A stretch of DNA of 64,000 nucleotides, taken from Nitrospira sp. Its GTDB lineage: Bacteria > Nitrospirota > Nitrospiria > Nitrospirales > Nitrospiraceae. The position numbers and the translations under genes were made by a program. Numbering within the stretch: position 1 is the stretch's first letter; each line of letters begins with the position of its first letter. Where the stretch lies: the NCBI GenBank assembly GCA_029194725.1, contig JARFXQ010000005.1, forward strand, positions 1-64,000, written 5' to 3'. The notes beneath the pieces were generated by a model. That model was not told where the DNA came from. It did not search any database and saw only the letters and a program-made list of their open reading frames with translations. Positions 34,969 to 43,739 of the stretch are shown here, in pieces.

Positions 34969-36087
34969 ATGCAATCGGCATCCATCAAAATTCTTTATGT
35001 CGCGCTCGACATGGATCTCGGTGGACTGCAACGGATCGTATCCCTCTTGATTGAGGGGTTGGATCGTTGCCGGTTTGAGCCCGTGTTGTGCTGTTTCGAT
35101 CGGGGTGGGGTGTTCTACGACACGCTAAGAGCGGGAGGGATTAGAGGGTGCATTCTCCATCGGCGGCCCGGTCCATTCGACGCTGTCCTTCTTCGTAACT
35201 TCATACGATACGTTCGAGAAAATAGAATCGATGTGATCCACTCCCAAAACGCCTGCGCACTCTATGCTGGGCTGGCCGGCCTGCTAACGGGCGTCCCCGT
35301 CATCCATACCGACCATGGACGCCTGGTTCCAGATAAGCGGTCTGCCATCTGGGAGGATTGGCTCGCCTCTCACTGCATTCGTGCATTTGTGGGGGTGTCG
35401 GAAGAATTGACAGCCTACTTAAACTCTCATCTCGGGATTGCGGCGAAGAAACTGAAGACGATCATTAATGGGGTGGATACCGATCGATTTATGCCGGTGA
35501 CCCGTGAGCAAAAAAACGCGCTCCGGGCCAAAAACGGCCTGACTTCTGATGATCTTCTGCTTGGAACTGTTTGTCGGTTTGATCCGATCAAGAATCTTCC
35601 ATTCATGATTTCCAGTATGCCCGAGATTGTGAAGCGGGTGCCCCAGGCAAAGTTGGTGATTGTTGGGGAAGGACCAAGTCGTCAGAACCTTGAGGAAATG
35701 ATCCAGGCTTTCGATATGACACGGCACATTGCAATTTGGCCAAGGCGGGAAGACATCGAGCAGGTAATGCCGCAGTTCGATGTCTATGTGTGTACCTCTT
35801 TGAGTGAGGGAACATCGATGACCATCCTTGAGGCGATGGCCTGTGGGCTTCCTGTTGTCGCTTCGGCGGTGGGAGGGAACTGCAGCATCGTCGATTCGGC
35901 CAGCGGCATTCTGTGTCCCTTGAACGACAGCGACGCCTACATATCAAACATTGTACGGTTGCTTCTGGATCCCGTTTGGGCGACGTCCATGGGTGCCCAG
36001 AGTCGAAGCCGAGCCGAAAAGGTGTATCCACTGAGTAGAACGGCGCGCCAGTATCAAGCGCTCTATGCGCGTTGCGCGGAGACATAA
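34969..36087 (+). CDS. Glycosyltransferase, family 4 (GT-B)
   Basis: 372 residues. The N-terminal lobe starts IKILYVALDMDLGGLQRIVS with a GG loop. The C-terminal donor lobe has LGTVCRFDPIKNLPFMI, LVIVGEGPSRQNLEE and the E-x7-E element SLSEGTSMTILEAMACGLPV. It adds a sugar from a nucleotide donor to the growing lipid-linked unit. It is preceded by ~210 bases without a gene and followed closely by a second GT4 gene. The sugar is unknown. Confidence 0.9.
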   Translation: MQSASIKILYVALDMDLGGLQRIVSLLIEGLDRCRFEPVLCCFDRGGVFYDTLRAGGIRGCILHRRPGPFDAVLLRNFIRYVRENRIDVIHSQNACALYAGLAGLLTGVPVIHTDHGRLVPDKRSAIWEDWLASHCIRAFVGVSEELTAYLNSHLGIAAKKLKTIINGVDTDRFMPVTREQKNALRAKNGLTSDDLLLGTVCRFDPIKNLPFMISSMPEIVKRVPQAKLVIVGEGPSRQNLEEMIQAFDMTRHIAIWPRREDIEQVMPQFDVYVCTSLSEGTSMTILEAMACGLPVVASAVGGNCSIVDSASGILCPLNDSDAYISNIVRLLLDPVWATSMGAQSRSRAEKVYPLSRTARQYQALYARCAET

Positions 36088-36092
36088 CGCGC

Positions 36093-37214
36093 ATGCCGTC
36101 AGTGTTGCATCTCATCGACAGCGGTGGGTTCTACGGGGCGGAGCGGGTAATTCTTGATCTCCTCGTCGAGCTACGTCACAGCACCTATCCAGGTATTCTC
36201 GGGTGCCTCATTGAACCGCACGCCGTCGAACCTGAGATCGCCCGTAGGGCCAAAGCGGAAGGGGTGACGGTGCGTTTATTCCAAACTCGTCGAGGGGTTG
36301 ATCGCAACAGCGCGACCCGTATACGTGATTATGTGGATGCACATAGGATCACCTTGATTCATTGCCATGGATATAAACCCAACATTCTTTGTGGCTTGTT
36401 CATGGACCGCCGTATTTCGCGGGTATCGACGGCGCACGGATGGGCGCAAGGAAGCGGCCTGAAGGTATGGTTGTATAACTGGCTTGACCGGTTGGCGCTG
36501 AAGAAGATGGATGGAGTTGTTGGCGTTTCGGAAGCGCTGGTTCAACAACTGCAAGGAGCAGGAGTTACAACGAGTCTGATCTGGAGAATCCCGAATGGAA
36601 TACGAGCGTGGGAGGAAGAACTTGGGGGCAAGACAGGGCGACAGGGTGTTGTGAAGGGGATTGCCGACAATCACGTTGTGTTGGGTGCGGTCGGCCGGCT
36701 TGCCCGCGTGAAAGGCTATGCCTACCTACTGACTGCTATGCAGGAGGTTGTGCTCCAATACCCTCGTTGTCGCCTGATCATTGCGGGTGATGGTCCACTG
36801 AAACAAGAGCTCGAGTCCCTTCGTGATCGGCTTGGGCTTGGTCAGTTTGTATGCTTTACTGGATTTGTTCAGGATATGGAGGAATTCTATAGACGAATTG
36901 ATGTGTTCGTGATGCCCTCGCTATCCGAGGGGTTGCCGATGGCACTGCTTGAAGCGATGGCCTGCGGGAAAGCCTGTATTGCCAGCAAGGTTGGAGGAAT
37001 TCCAGAGGTTCTGAATAGCCCAAATCTGGGAGTTCTTGTTCCTCCAGCTCAACCAAATGCCATGGCCAAGGCGATACTGTCTATGATTCGAGATGATGGC
37101 AGCAGAGCGCTGATGGGAGAAAATGCTAAAAGGATGGTTTCACAGCAGTTCTCGATTGAGCGCATGGCAGCGAAGTATCTCGAGTTCTACGGCCAAATAA
37201 AGCAAGTGGCCTGA
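36093..37214 (+). CDS. Glycosyltransferase, family 4 (GT-B)
   Basis: About 373 residues from ATG 36093, six bases after the previous stop. GT-B motifs are VLHLIDSGGFYGAERVILDL, LGAVGRLARVKGYAYLL, LIIAGDGPLKQELESL and PSLSEGLPMALLEAMACGKA. It lies in tandem with the preceding GT4 gene but is clearly a different enzyme by sequence. It probably adds another residue of the repeat unit. A ~160-bp spacer without a gene follows. Confidence 0.9.
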   Translation: MPSVLHLIDSGGFYGAERVILDLLVELRHSTYPGILGCLIEPHAVEPEIARRAKAEGVTVRLFQTRRGVDRNSATRIRDYVDAHRITLIHCHGYKPNILCGLFMDRRISRVSTAHGWAQGSGLKVWLYNWLDRLALKKMDGVVGVSEALVQQLQGAGVTTSLIWRIPNGIRAWEEELGGKTGRQGVVKGIADNHVVLGAVGRLARVKGYAYLLTAMQEVVLQYPRCRLIIAGDGPLKQELESLRDRLGLGQFVCFTGFVQDMEEFYRRIDVFVMPSLSEGLPMALLEAMACGKACIASKVGGIPEVLNSPNLGVLVPPAQPNAMAKAILSMIRDDGSRALMGENAKRMVSQQFSIERMAAKYLEFYGQIKQVA

Positions 37215-37373
37215 AGATGACCGATAGTACAGCATCGATAATTCCTCAAGGGTTTCCCAGGACGAATCCGCTGCTGACTCGTTCTTCGTCCACAGCCGCA
37301 TCCAACTCCGGCAGCATCCCCCTGGTGTTGCCTAGGTGGTCTACGCCAAGGCAGCCATGAGTCGCCGCCTCCC

Positions 37374-38465
37374 ATGTCGAAGTTGAAACCACAACTATCC
37401 GTATTGTTGCGTCAGTCGTTCTGGTCGGTTTCATGCCTGGCCTATACGTTGGCGCGATCTGATTCAGACCATCTCTTAGTGTTGACGTATCATCGCGTGA
37501 CCCCGGATGTACCATGGTCAGATTCGTTGGTTGTGACTCCTGATCAGTTCGAGCAGCAGGTAAACTATGTGAAGCGGCATTTCCGATTGCTCTCGGCCAG
37601 TGAGGTTGCGGAGATAATTCGTGCAGGGAAGTCTTTCCCAGTTCGGTCGTGCCTGATCACCTTTGATGATGGATGGAAAGACAACTACACCCATGCCTTT
37701 CCTGTCCTGCATGCCTACCAGGCGCCCGCGATTATTTTTCTCGCAACCGGGTACATTGGAACCAACAAACGGTTCTGGCATGACCGTCTAACAGAGCTCC
37801 TGTGGGCGCTTCCATTCCAGGAGGGAGGGAGGAGGTCGGCTGCTCTATGGAATTGGGCGACGATGTCGATGGAACAACTCATCCAAGAAGTGAGTTGCAT
37901 TCCATTCCAATCTCGACAGTCTATCATTGCAGAAATAACGGATATGTGGAAGCCGTTGGAAGAACTTGCCGTCGACCGGAACCTTCAACAACTCGAAATG
38001 CTGCAAGGGCAATCCGTAACTACGGCATCTCCTACCATGCTGTCGTGGGAAAATGTGGTTGCTATGTCAGCTGGAGGAATTGAGTTTGGGTCTCACACCA
38101 TGTCGCATGCATTCTTGGATCGGGTTACTGCCCCGCAGCTGAACACCGAACTGCGCTTGTCGAAGGAGATGCTTGAGTCTCGTCTAAGCAAACCCGTGGA
38201 ATTTATAGCCTACCCAAATGGAAACTACAACGAGGCTGTGATCGCGGCCAGTCAGGAGTGTGGTTATGTTGGTGGTTTCACGTGCGATGTCGGATTTAAT
38301 GTGACTAGTGCGAGACCTTTTGAGTTAAGGCGGAAACATGTGCTGAATGATCTCAGTGTCGGGTGGGATGGGAAGTTTTCAGAAGCGTTCTTTGCCACAG
38401 AGCTTTCTGGGATTCGTCATGCAGTGAAGGCCAGAATCCGGGGTGCGTGGCGGGCTAGGTATTAG
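37374..38465 (+). CDS. Polysaccharide deacetylase (NodB fold), large form
   Basis: 363 residues. Motifs are VLTYHRVTPD, CLITFDDGWKDNYTHAFP, APAIIFLATGYIGTNKRFWH, EFGSHTMSHAFLD and EFIAYPNGNYNEAV, so the metal Asp-His-His set is present. An inserted ~80-residue helical segment (~140-230) between the first and later motifs distinguishes it from the deacetylase at 26441. It is the third deacetylase in the locus. No clear signal peptide. It probably deacetylates an amino-sugar residue of the polymer or precursor. Confidence 0.87.
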   Translation: MSKLKPQLSVLLRQSFWSVSCLAYTLARSDSDHLLVLTYHRVTPDVPWSDSLVVTPDQFEQQVNYVKRHFRLLSASEVAEIIRAGKSFPVRSCLITFDDGWKDNYTHAFPVLHAYQAPAIIFLATGYIGTNKRFWHDRLTELLWALPFQEGGRRSAALWNWATMSMEQLIQEVSCIPFQSRQSIIAEITDMWKPLEELAVDRNLQQLEMLQGQSVTTASPTMLSWENVVAMSAGGIEFGSHTMSHAFLDRVTAPQLNTELRLSKEMLESRLSKPVEFIAYPNGNYNEAVIAASQECGYVGGFTCDVGFNVTSARPFELRRKHVLNDLSVGWDGKFSEAFFATELSGIRHAVKARIRGAWRARY

Positions 38466-38482
38466 GGCAGAAATAGGAAATC

Positions 38483-39718
38483 ATGCGGATTGGTTTGGTG
38501 TGGGATTCTGAGTATCCGTGGGATGTGCGTGTCGAGAAAATTGCTCGCTCTTTCATTAATGCCGGCCACGACGTGCACCTTATCTGCAGAAATCGTACGG
38601 CTCAAGTCCGGTACGAAGTGGCAGAGGAGCTTCACATCCATCGCTTGCCACATGCAGGAACGAGGCTCGATAAGATTACGTCGTTCCCTTTCTTTGGTAA
38701 CCCTGTATGGCTGGCTTCAATACATAAGGTAGTGAAGGCTAGTCGGATTGAGGCGCTAATCGTTCGCGATATCCCGATGGCTTTGGCAGGTATCAGTGTT
38801 GGACGGCTTCGGCAGATCCCCTGCTATGTGGATATGGCTGAGCCGTATCCGGAAATGTTGGCAGGGTATCAGGTATTACAAACAAAGGGGACTGTGAAGA
38901 CCATTCTGAACCGGGTTGTACGAAACCCTCGGTTCGCCGAGCATGTAGAGCGTCTTGCGTGTGGGCTAGCTACTCATATCTTTCCGGTGTCAGTTGAGAT
39001 GCAAAATAATTTGATACGCAAGGGGATACCTTCCCAGAAGATCAGTGTTGTGCACAACACACCGCTTCTCTCGGATTTTCCTGCCTCCATGAACGACATA
39101 CCGGAAAATGATCCGAAGTATGACCGGAACGCTCAATTCACTGTGGCGTACATCGGCGACCTGACCGAGGCGCGAGGACTTCCACTCGTGATTGAAGGAA
39201 TGTCGCAAGTGAAACAATATTCTCTGCCCATCAAGCTGACAATTATTGGAGGCGGACGATACGAGTCGCGCGTTCGCCGACTCATTCAAGACCGGCATTT
39301 AGGCGACCGCATCCACTGCACCGGGTGGGTGTCCCATCGAGAAGCCTATGCGTGGATGTCAAAAGCAGATGTGGGGCTAATCCCACATCTGCAAATCGCC
39401 CACAATCATCTGACGGTACCCAATAAAATTTTTGACTACATGGCCGGGCATTTACCGGTCCTTTCGGCAAGACTGGAATCGCTTGAGGGAATCTTGTCGA
39501 CGACTGGGTCGGGTTTGATGTTCCCAGAGTACACCGCCGAGAGTTTCGTCGATACGTTATTGCAATTGCGTGATCCAATTGTACGTTTCAAGCTGGGGCA
39601 GAATGGCAGGATGGCGTTCCGGTCGCGATACCACTGGGAGCAGGACTTTTCCTCGATGCATGCGATCGTCACAGGCCATTCAGTCGCAGAGACGTCCGTA
39701 CCGGTGAGGACAGCGTAG
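38483..39718 (+). CDS. Glycosyltransferase, family 4 (GT-B)
   Basis: 411 residues. N-terminal RIGLVWDSEYPWDVRVEKIA with the D-x-R-V element common in GT4 enzymes. The donor lobe shows VAYIGDLTEARGLPLVIEGM, LTIIGGGRYESRVRRLI, RIHCTGWVSHREAYAWMSKA and VPNKIFDYMAGHLPVLSARL. It follows the deacetylase by 17 bases and precedes the PaaK-like gene by three. It probably builds part of the repeat unit; its sugar is unknown. Confidence 0.9.
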   Translation: MRIGLVWDSEYPWDVRVEKIARSFINAGHDVHLICRNRTAQVRYEVAEELHIHRLPHAGTRLDKITSFPFFGNPVWLASIHKVVKASRIEALIVRDIPMALAGISVGRLRQIPCYVDMAEPYPEMLAGYQVLQTKGTVKTILNRVVRNPRFAEHVERLACGLATHIFPVSVEMQNNLIRKGIPSQKISVVHNTPLLSDFPASMNDIPENDPKYDRNAQFTVAYIGDLTEARGLPLVIEGMSQVKQYSLPIKLTIIGGGRYESRVRRLIQDRHLGDRIHCTGWVSHREAYAWMSKADVGLIPHLQIAHNHLTVPNKIFDYMAGHLPVLSARLESLEGILSTTGSGLMFPEYTAESFVDTLLQLRDPIVRFKLGQNGRMAFRSRYHWEQDFSSMHAIVTGHSVAETSVPVRTA

Positions 39719-39721
39719 TTC

Positions 39722-41008
39722 GTGATTGCAAAATTGATCTATGAGCTGGGCATCGCTCTCAGGAATCCGTTGATTTCTCAGCGGCTCTCGTCGCTCCTTG
39801 AAATGCAGGGATGGAGTCGGGAGCGACTTGAGCAGCGCCAAATCTCGTGCCTCCGCTCGTTGGTCACATACGCATATGAGAACTGTTCCCATTACCGGGC
39901 CACATTTGATCGCGCTGGTGTTACCACTGGTTCGATCTTGTCGCTGGAGGACTTGCGCCGAATTCCTCCGATCTCGAAAGAAGAGCTCATTGAAAATCGT
40001 GATGGGATTCAGATACGAACAGGCTCCGAGCGATTGTTTTATTCTGAAACATCCGGCAGCACGGGGAAGCCATTGGTGTTTTATCGAAATCAGGACTGGG
40101 ATGCATGGCATAGGGCATCCGTGTTCAGGGGATACCATTGGTATGGTGTGAACCCCTGGGATCGAAATGGCTACCTGTGGGGCTACAATTTCTCATGGAA
40201 GCGCGCCCTCAAAACACGTGTTCTGGATATGCTCCAGAACCGTTTTAGACTCTTTTCCTATAAGGATGATGAGATCGACGGGTTCGTCTTAAAGCTGAGA
40301 ACGGCGACATATCTGTCGGGATATTCTTCGATGATCTACGAGGTGGCAAAACGGGTCAATGCTAATAAGCAGGCATGCAGCTTCCCTCATTTGAAAATGG
40401 TCAAAGGCACCTCGGAAAAGATCTTCGATAAGTATCGTGATGAAGTGAAATCGGCGTTCGGGATCCCCATTATCAGCGAATATGGCGCAGCAGAAGCCGG
40501 AATTGTCGCCTTCGAGTGTCCTTCGGGGGTCATGCATGTGAATATGGAAACTGTCATTGTCGAAGTAGTGAATAATGAGGTGTTGGTTACGAATCTCGTC
40601 TCGAAATCGTTCCCGATCATTCGTTACAAATTGGGCGATTACATTCGTCTCGACAAAACATCCCGATGCCCCTGTGGCATGCAGCACGAGATTGTGCTGG
40701 AAGTGTTGGGGAGGGTCGGAAAGGTCATCTATGGAAAGACATGCCAGTATCCCAGCCTCACGCTTTACTATGTCTTTAAGAATTTGGCCATGGAGCATGG
40801 CCTCATACTGAACTACCAGGCTGCACAAGCGCAAAAAGGTGCGCTTGTGCTTCGCATTGAAGGGCGCTTAGGGGAGGCGCCTCGGGCTGCCTTATCTAGG
40901 GAGATAGAAAAGTACTTTGCGCGAGACCTCGATGTACAAGTCAAAGACGGCGAGGAGTTGCATGTCCGAAAAGGGAAGAAAGCCGACTTTATCTCTGAAG
41001 TCGATTGA
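39722..41008 (+). CDS. PaaK/CapK-like adenylate-forming ligase
   Basis: 428 residues from a GTG start. The ANL P-loop reads FYSETSGSTGKPLVFYR (~102-118). KGTSEKIFDKYRDEVKSAFG and ISEYGAAEAGIVAFECPSG correspond to the PaaK adenylate-binding region, and a Cys-rich CPCGMQHE follows. Members of this CapK-like branch occur in capsule loci, where the substrate is usually unknown. It may activate an acid or amino acid for attachment to the polymer. It is tightly linked to the preceding GT4 gene. A second ANL ligase (15422) sits far upstream with its own ACP. Confidence 0.83.
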   Translation: MIAKLIYELGIALRNPLISQRLSSLLEMQGWSRERLEQRQISCLRSLVTYAYENCSHYRATFDRAGVTTGSILSLEDLRRIPPISKEELIENRDGIQIRTGSERLFYSETSGSTGKPLVFYRNQDWDAWHRASVFRGYHWYGVNPWDRNGYLWGYNFSWKRALKTRVLDMLQNRFRLFSYKDDEIDGFVLKLRTATYLSGYSSMIYEVAKRVNANKQACSFPHLKMVKGTSEKIFDKYRDEVKSAFGIPIISEYGAAEAGIVAFECPSGVMHVNMETVIVEVVNNEVLVTNLVSKSFPIIRYKLGDYIRLDKTSRCPCGMQHEIVLEVLGRVGKVIYGKTCQYPSLTLYYVFKNLAMEHGLILNYQAAQAQKGALVLRIEGRLGEAPRAALSREIEKYFARDLDVQVKDGEELHVRKGKKADFISEVD

Positions 41009-41038
41009 GAGTATGTGGGGAAGGGATGAGAGCCTGAA

Positions 41039-42190
41039 ATGAGTGACGCAATTAAACTCGTAGCGGTTGGCGACATCATGCTGGGTGACCACCCTGTCAC
41101 ATTCGGGCACGGGGTCAAGAGCATGATCGAAAAGTCTGGAGGGGAGAGTCCGTTCGCCAAGGTCTCAGGGCTGCTTCGCGAAGGCGATATTGTCTTCGGC
41201 AACGTTGAGGCTGTTCTGTCCGATCAGGGCGTTGTTCGAGGGAGGCTTGTATCGGAGGAGTTTCGGGCATCTCCACGATTCGGCTCAATGTTGGCCGCGG
41301 CAGGTTTTAATGTGGTCGGGTTTTCCAACAATCATTGCATGGAACATGGCGACGCCGCATTTTGGGACACCGTACAGGTCTTACGAGGCAATGGAATGCA
41401 GGTGGCCGGTCTGCTAGATTCCTCTGGCCTCTGTTCCCCTGTAAAGATGTCGATCAACGGCTTGGAGGTGATGGTCCTTTCGTATTCGTTGTGTCCTGAG
41501 AATTATCACAAGGGGCCTTCTGTTCCGTATGCCCACCAACAGAATTTCGATAAGGTGCTCTCAGAAGCAGCATCGTTTCGAGGACAAGCCGATATTCTGA
41601 TTCTCTCGCTTCATTGGGGATATGAATACATGGACTATCCATCTCCCAAGCAGGTGAAATTGGCACATCGCTTGATTGACGAGGCGGAGGTCAACATAAT
41701 TATCGGACATCACCCGCATGTGCTACAGGCGGTCGAGCGCTATCGGAAGGCCGTCATCATTTACAGTTTGGGAAACTTCGTGTTTGATATGTGGCAGAGG
41801 CCTACTCGTGACTCTATGGCCTTTCAAGCTACTCTTTCCAAAGAGGGACGCATCGACTATAACCTCATACCCCTTTGGATTAACGACAAGAGGCAGCCAG
41901 AAACCTTGATAGGTACGGAGCGAGAAAAAGCATTTTTCAATCAGGTGTCCAAATTGCAAATGTTGCTCGACAAGCAGTGCCTTACCCATACCCATGATCT
42001 AGCAAACCAAGATGTGCTAGATGGCTTGGAGAGTGGCTATATAAAGTTGGCCCGAAAGAAGGAAGTGTCTCACCGAGTAAGCAGCTACTTGTATTTTTTA
42101 AGAAATATCTACCGTTATACGCCTGCCATCATCAGCCAGAGCCTCCTCCGGTCTCTTCATAGGCGATTCGAATCACAAGAGCTGAGGTAA
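41039..42190 (+). CDS. CapA-family metallophosphatase-like protein
   Basis: 383 residues. The CapA/PGA_cap signature is complete: LVAVGDIMLGDHPVTFGHGV, FSNNHCMEHGDAAFWDT, ILSLHWGYEYMDYPSP and NIIIGHHPHVLQAVERY, then IYSLGNFVFDMW. These give the Asp/His/Asn metal ligands of a calcineurin-like fold. CapA acts in poly-gamma-glutamate capsule synthesis, but many homologues stand in EPS loci with unknown substrates. No signal peptide is evident. It ends the long co-directional cluster and is followed by a perfect 15-bp stem-loop. Confidence 0.88.
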   Translation: MSDAIKLVAVGDIMLGDHPVTFGHGVKSMIEKSGGESPFAKVSGLLREGDIVFGNVEAVLSDQGVVRGRLVSEEFRASPRFGSMLAAAGFNVVGFSNNHCMEHGDAAFWDTVQVLRGNGMQVAGLLDSSGLCSPVKMSINGLEVMVLSYSLCPENYHKGPSVPYAHQQNFDKVLSEAASFRGQADILILSLHWGYEYMDYPSPKQVKLAHRLIDEAEVNIIIGHHPHVLQAVERYRKAVIIYSLGNFVFDMWQRPTRDSMAFQATLSKEGRIDYNLIPLWINDKRQPETLIGTEREKAFFNQVSKLQMLLDKQCLTHTHDLANQDVLDGLESGYIKLARKKEVSHRVSSYLYFLRNIYRYTPAIISQSLLRSLHRRFESQELR

Positions 42191-42200
42191 GCCGATAGGA

Positions 42201-42234
42201 CCTTGGGAAGCCAAGGTCGCTTGGCTTCCCAAGG
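42201..42234. terminator. Perfect 15-bp stem-loop between convergent genes
   Basis: CCTTGGGAAGCCAAG-GTCG-CTTGGCTTCCCAAGG, a perfect 15-bp inverted repeat with a four-base loop. It lies exactly between the stops of the CapA gene and the convergent secreted-protein gene. No T-run follows on either side, so it may be a boundary hairpin or RNA-protecting element and not a classical terminator. Confidence 0.6.
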
Positions 42235-42240
42235 CGGTCG

Positions 42241-43293
42241 CTATTGGACTCGAAGATTCGCAGGGGCGGGAGGGGGCGATGTACTACCACCACTGTCCTG
42301 TGGCGGTGAGAAGTATCCGTTGTTCTGAAGATAGGTAAGGTCATTAGTGACTATAAGTGCATCCAGTTGCCGCTTATGCGCTGGTCCGGCGTACCGTGGC
42401 TGAGAATATGTGCCAAAAAGTTGTGGACGACTATGAGCGCAACTGGTAGCGGCGGTTCCGCATGTGATGATGTTCGTATAACGCATGACTTGTGTTCCGT
42501 TAATCCAGAGGGATACTTCACCACTAGTAGTTCCGCTGAATGTAACCTTAAACACAACGGCGTACCAACGATCATAGGACATTGGATAGTATGGGTTCGA
42601 CATGGTTGGCTGGCAGGGCGTGCTGTCGTTGTGTGCACCGCCATAGCTGTTGTAGTTTTGCCAGTAGTTATCGAAATACTCACAAGAAGGGTTGAAGTGT
42701 CCTGGGTTTGGGTTAGTAACGAAAATGCTCCAGGAGTGGGCGGGACCAGGTTGATCTCGAATTCCGAAATTCAGCGTCCACCGATAGTTAGGTCCAACAA
42801 GTTCCATGGCTTTGTCGAAGTTGTCACCACCAACCGTCCATACATCAATGCCATTTATCCTGATGAGCTTTACAAATGTGGCGAGATAGAGTGTTCCTCC
42901 GTTCGGCGGCGTTGTTCCATACGTGAGGTAATTCAATATATCCGGTTGATATGGTGGGTTGGGGCCGCCGACCCAACCTGAACTTGTGGTCTGCCATTCA
43001 AGGACTTTTGAGCCTTTCGGATTCCCTGTGACACTACGCGTATGGCCTGTCCTATATGCAGTATCTATGGCGCCATCCCCCGTTTCAGGTTGAAAGATTG
43101 ATGTGGGAAGGGCACTGTCAGAAGAATAGCTTTCCTCAGCGCTCAAAAAGTAATTTGTTGCATGCCCCATCGTTGGGAATAGCGACAGTAGCACTGTTAA
43201 GAAAACCAATGCAAAGGCAATTGGTGCTTGTACGCGCTGAGTTTCGAGATCAGCTAGAGCCTGGTGCTCCAGGGAAAAGAGTTTGTGTTTCAT
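42241..43293 (-). CDS. Secreted lectin/polysaccharide-lyase-like jelly-roll protein
   Basis: 350 residues from the ATG at 43293, chosen for AAGGAGGAG upstream; a longer frame upstream lacks such a site. A basic N-region and hydrophobic helix ending LLSLFPTMGHA form the signal peptide. The mature part is rich in Trp, Tyr and Asn (NYFLSAEESYSSDSALP, YDRWYAVVFKVTFSGTTSG, VSLWINGTQVMRYTN) in the style of concanavalin-like folds of heparin/alginate-lyase families. The end SPPPAPANLRVQ looks like the opening of an Fn3 domain that then stops. It faces the EPS locus, so a polymer-binding or trimming role in the matrix is plausible. Confidence 0.65.
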   Translation of the reverse strand: MKHKLFSLEHQALADLETQRVQAPIAFALVFLTVLLSLFPTMGHATNYFLSAEESYSSDSALPTSIFQPETGDGAIDTAYRTGHTRSVTGNPKGSKVLEWQTTSSGWVGGPNPPYQPDILNYLTYGTTPPNGGTLYLATFVKLIRINGIDVWTVGGDNFDKAMELVGPNYRWTLNFGIRDQPGPAHSWSIFVTNPNPGHFNPSCEYFDNYWQNYNSYGGAHNDSTPCQPTMSNPYYPMSYDRWYAVVFKVTFSGTTSGEVSLWINGTQVMRYTNIITCGTAATSCAHSRPQLFGTYSQPRYAGPAHKRQLDALIVTNDLTYLQNNGYFSPPQDSGGSTSPPPAPANLRVQ

Positions 43294-43739
43294 ACTGCTC
43301 CTCCTTGCAATGGTCAGTGGCGACGGGGCCGGGATGTTTAACATTACTTTAAGCTCCTAGTTGGAAAAACTACTAGCTTTCCATAGGCCATGTAAATGAG
43401 GCCGTTGGGACATTGCTGGGATGCTAGCACATATTATGCCAGGATGTGGTGCTCTATTTATGTTGGTTTACCGTCGAGTGGAGAGTGTAGCTGTAGGTTT
43501 TAGCATACTAAAAGTCAGGTGATTGTGAGCCAGGCACATAGTACGTCAGGCGTATGACTCTATCATGTTAAGAATGATCTGTACATTTTGGTGTACCGTC
43601 AGGAGGGAATGGCCAAATCTATGAAGCTCCCAGCAGCAAGCTGCGGGGTATCGCAGAACATAGTTTCGAAGACTTCTCGGAACCAGAGCTGAACCCCGTA
43701 ACAAGCTACGCGGAGTGTTCAAGTTCAAAAAAGAGCTAA
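43294..43739. repeat. Intergenic region with two related hairpin motifs
   Basis: About 450 bases without a gene, between divergent transcription units. Near 43631-43650 lies CAGCAGCAAGCTGCGGGGTA; near 43693-43713 lies CCCCGTAACAAGCTACGCGG. Both have the form CCC-GYARCAAGCTRCG-GG, so they are two diverged copies in the same orientation, ~60 bp apart. This pattern suggests the remains of a small dispersed repeat. The rest is AT-rich and may hold promoters for the flanking genes. Confidence 0.45.
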
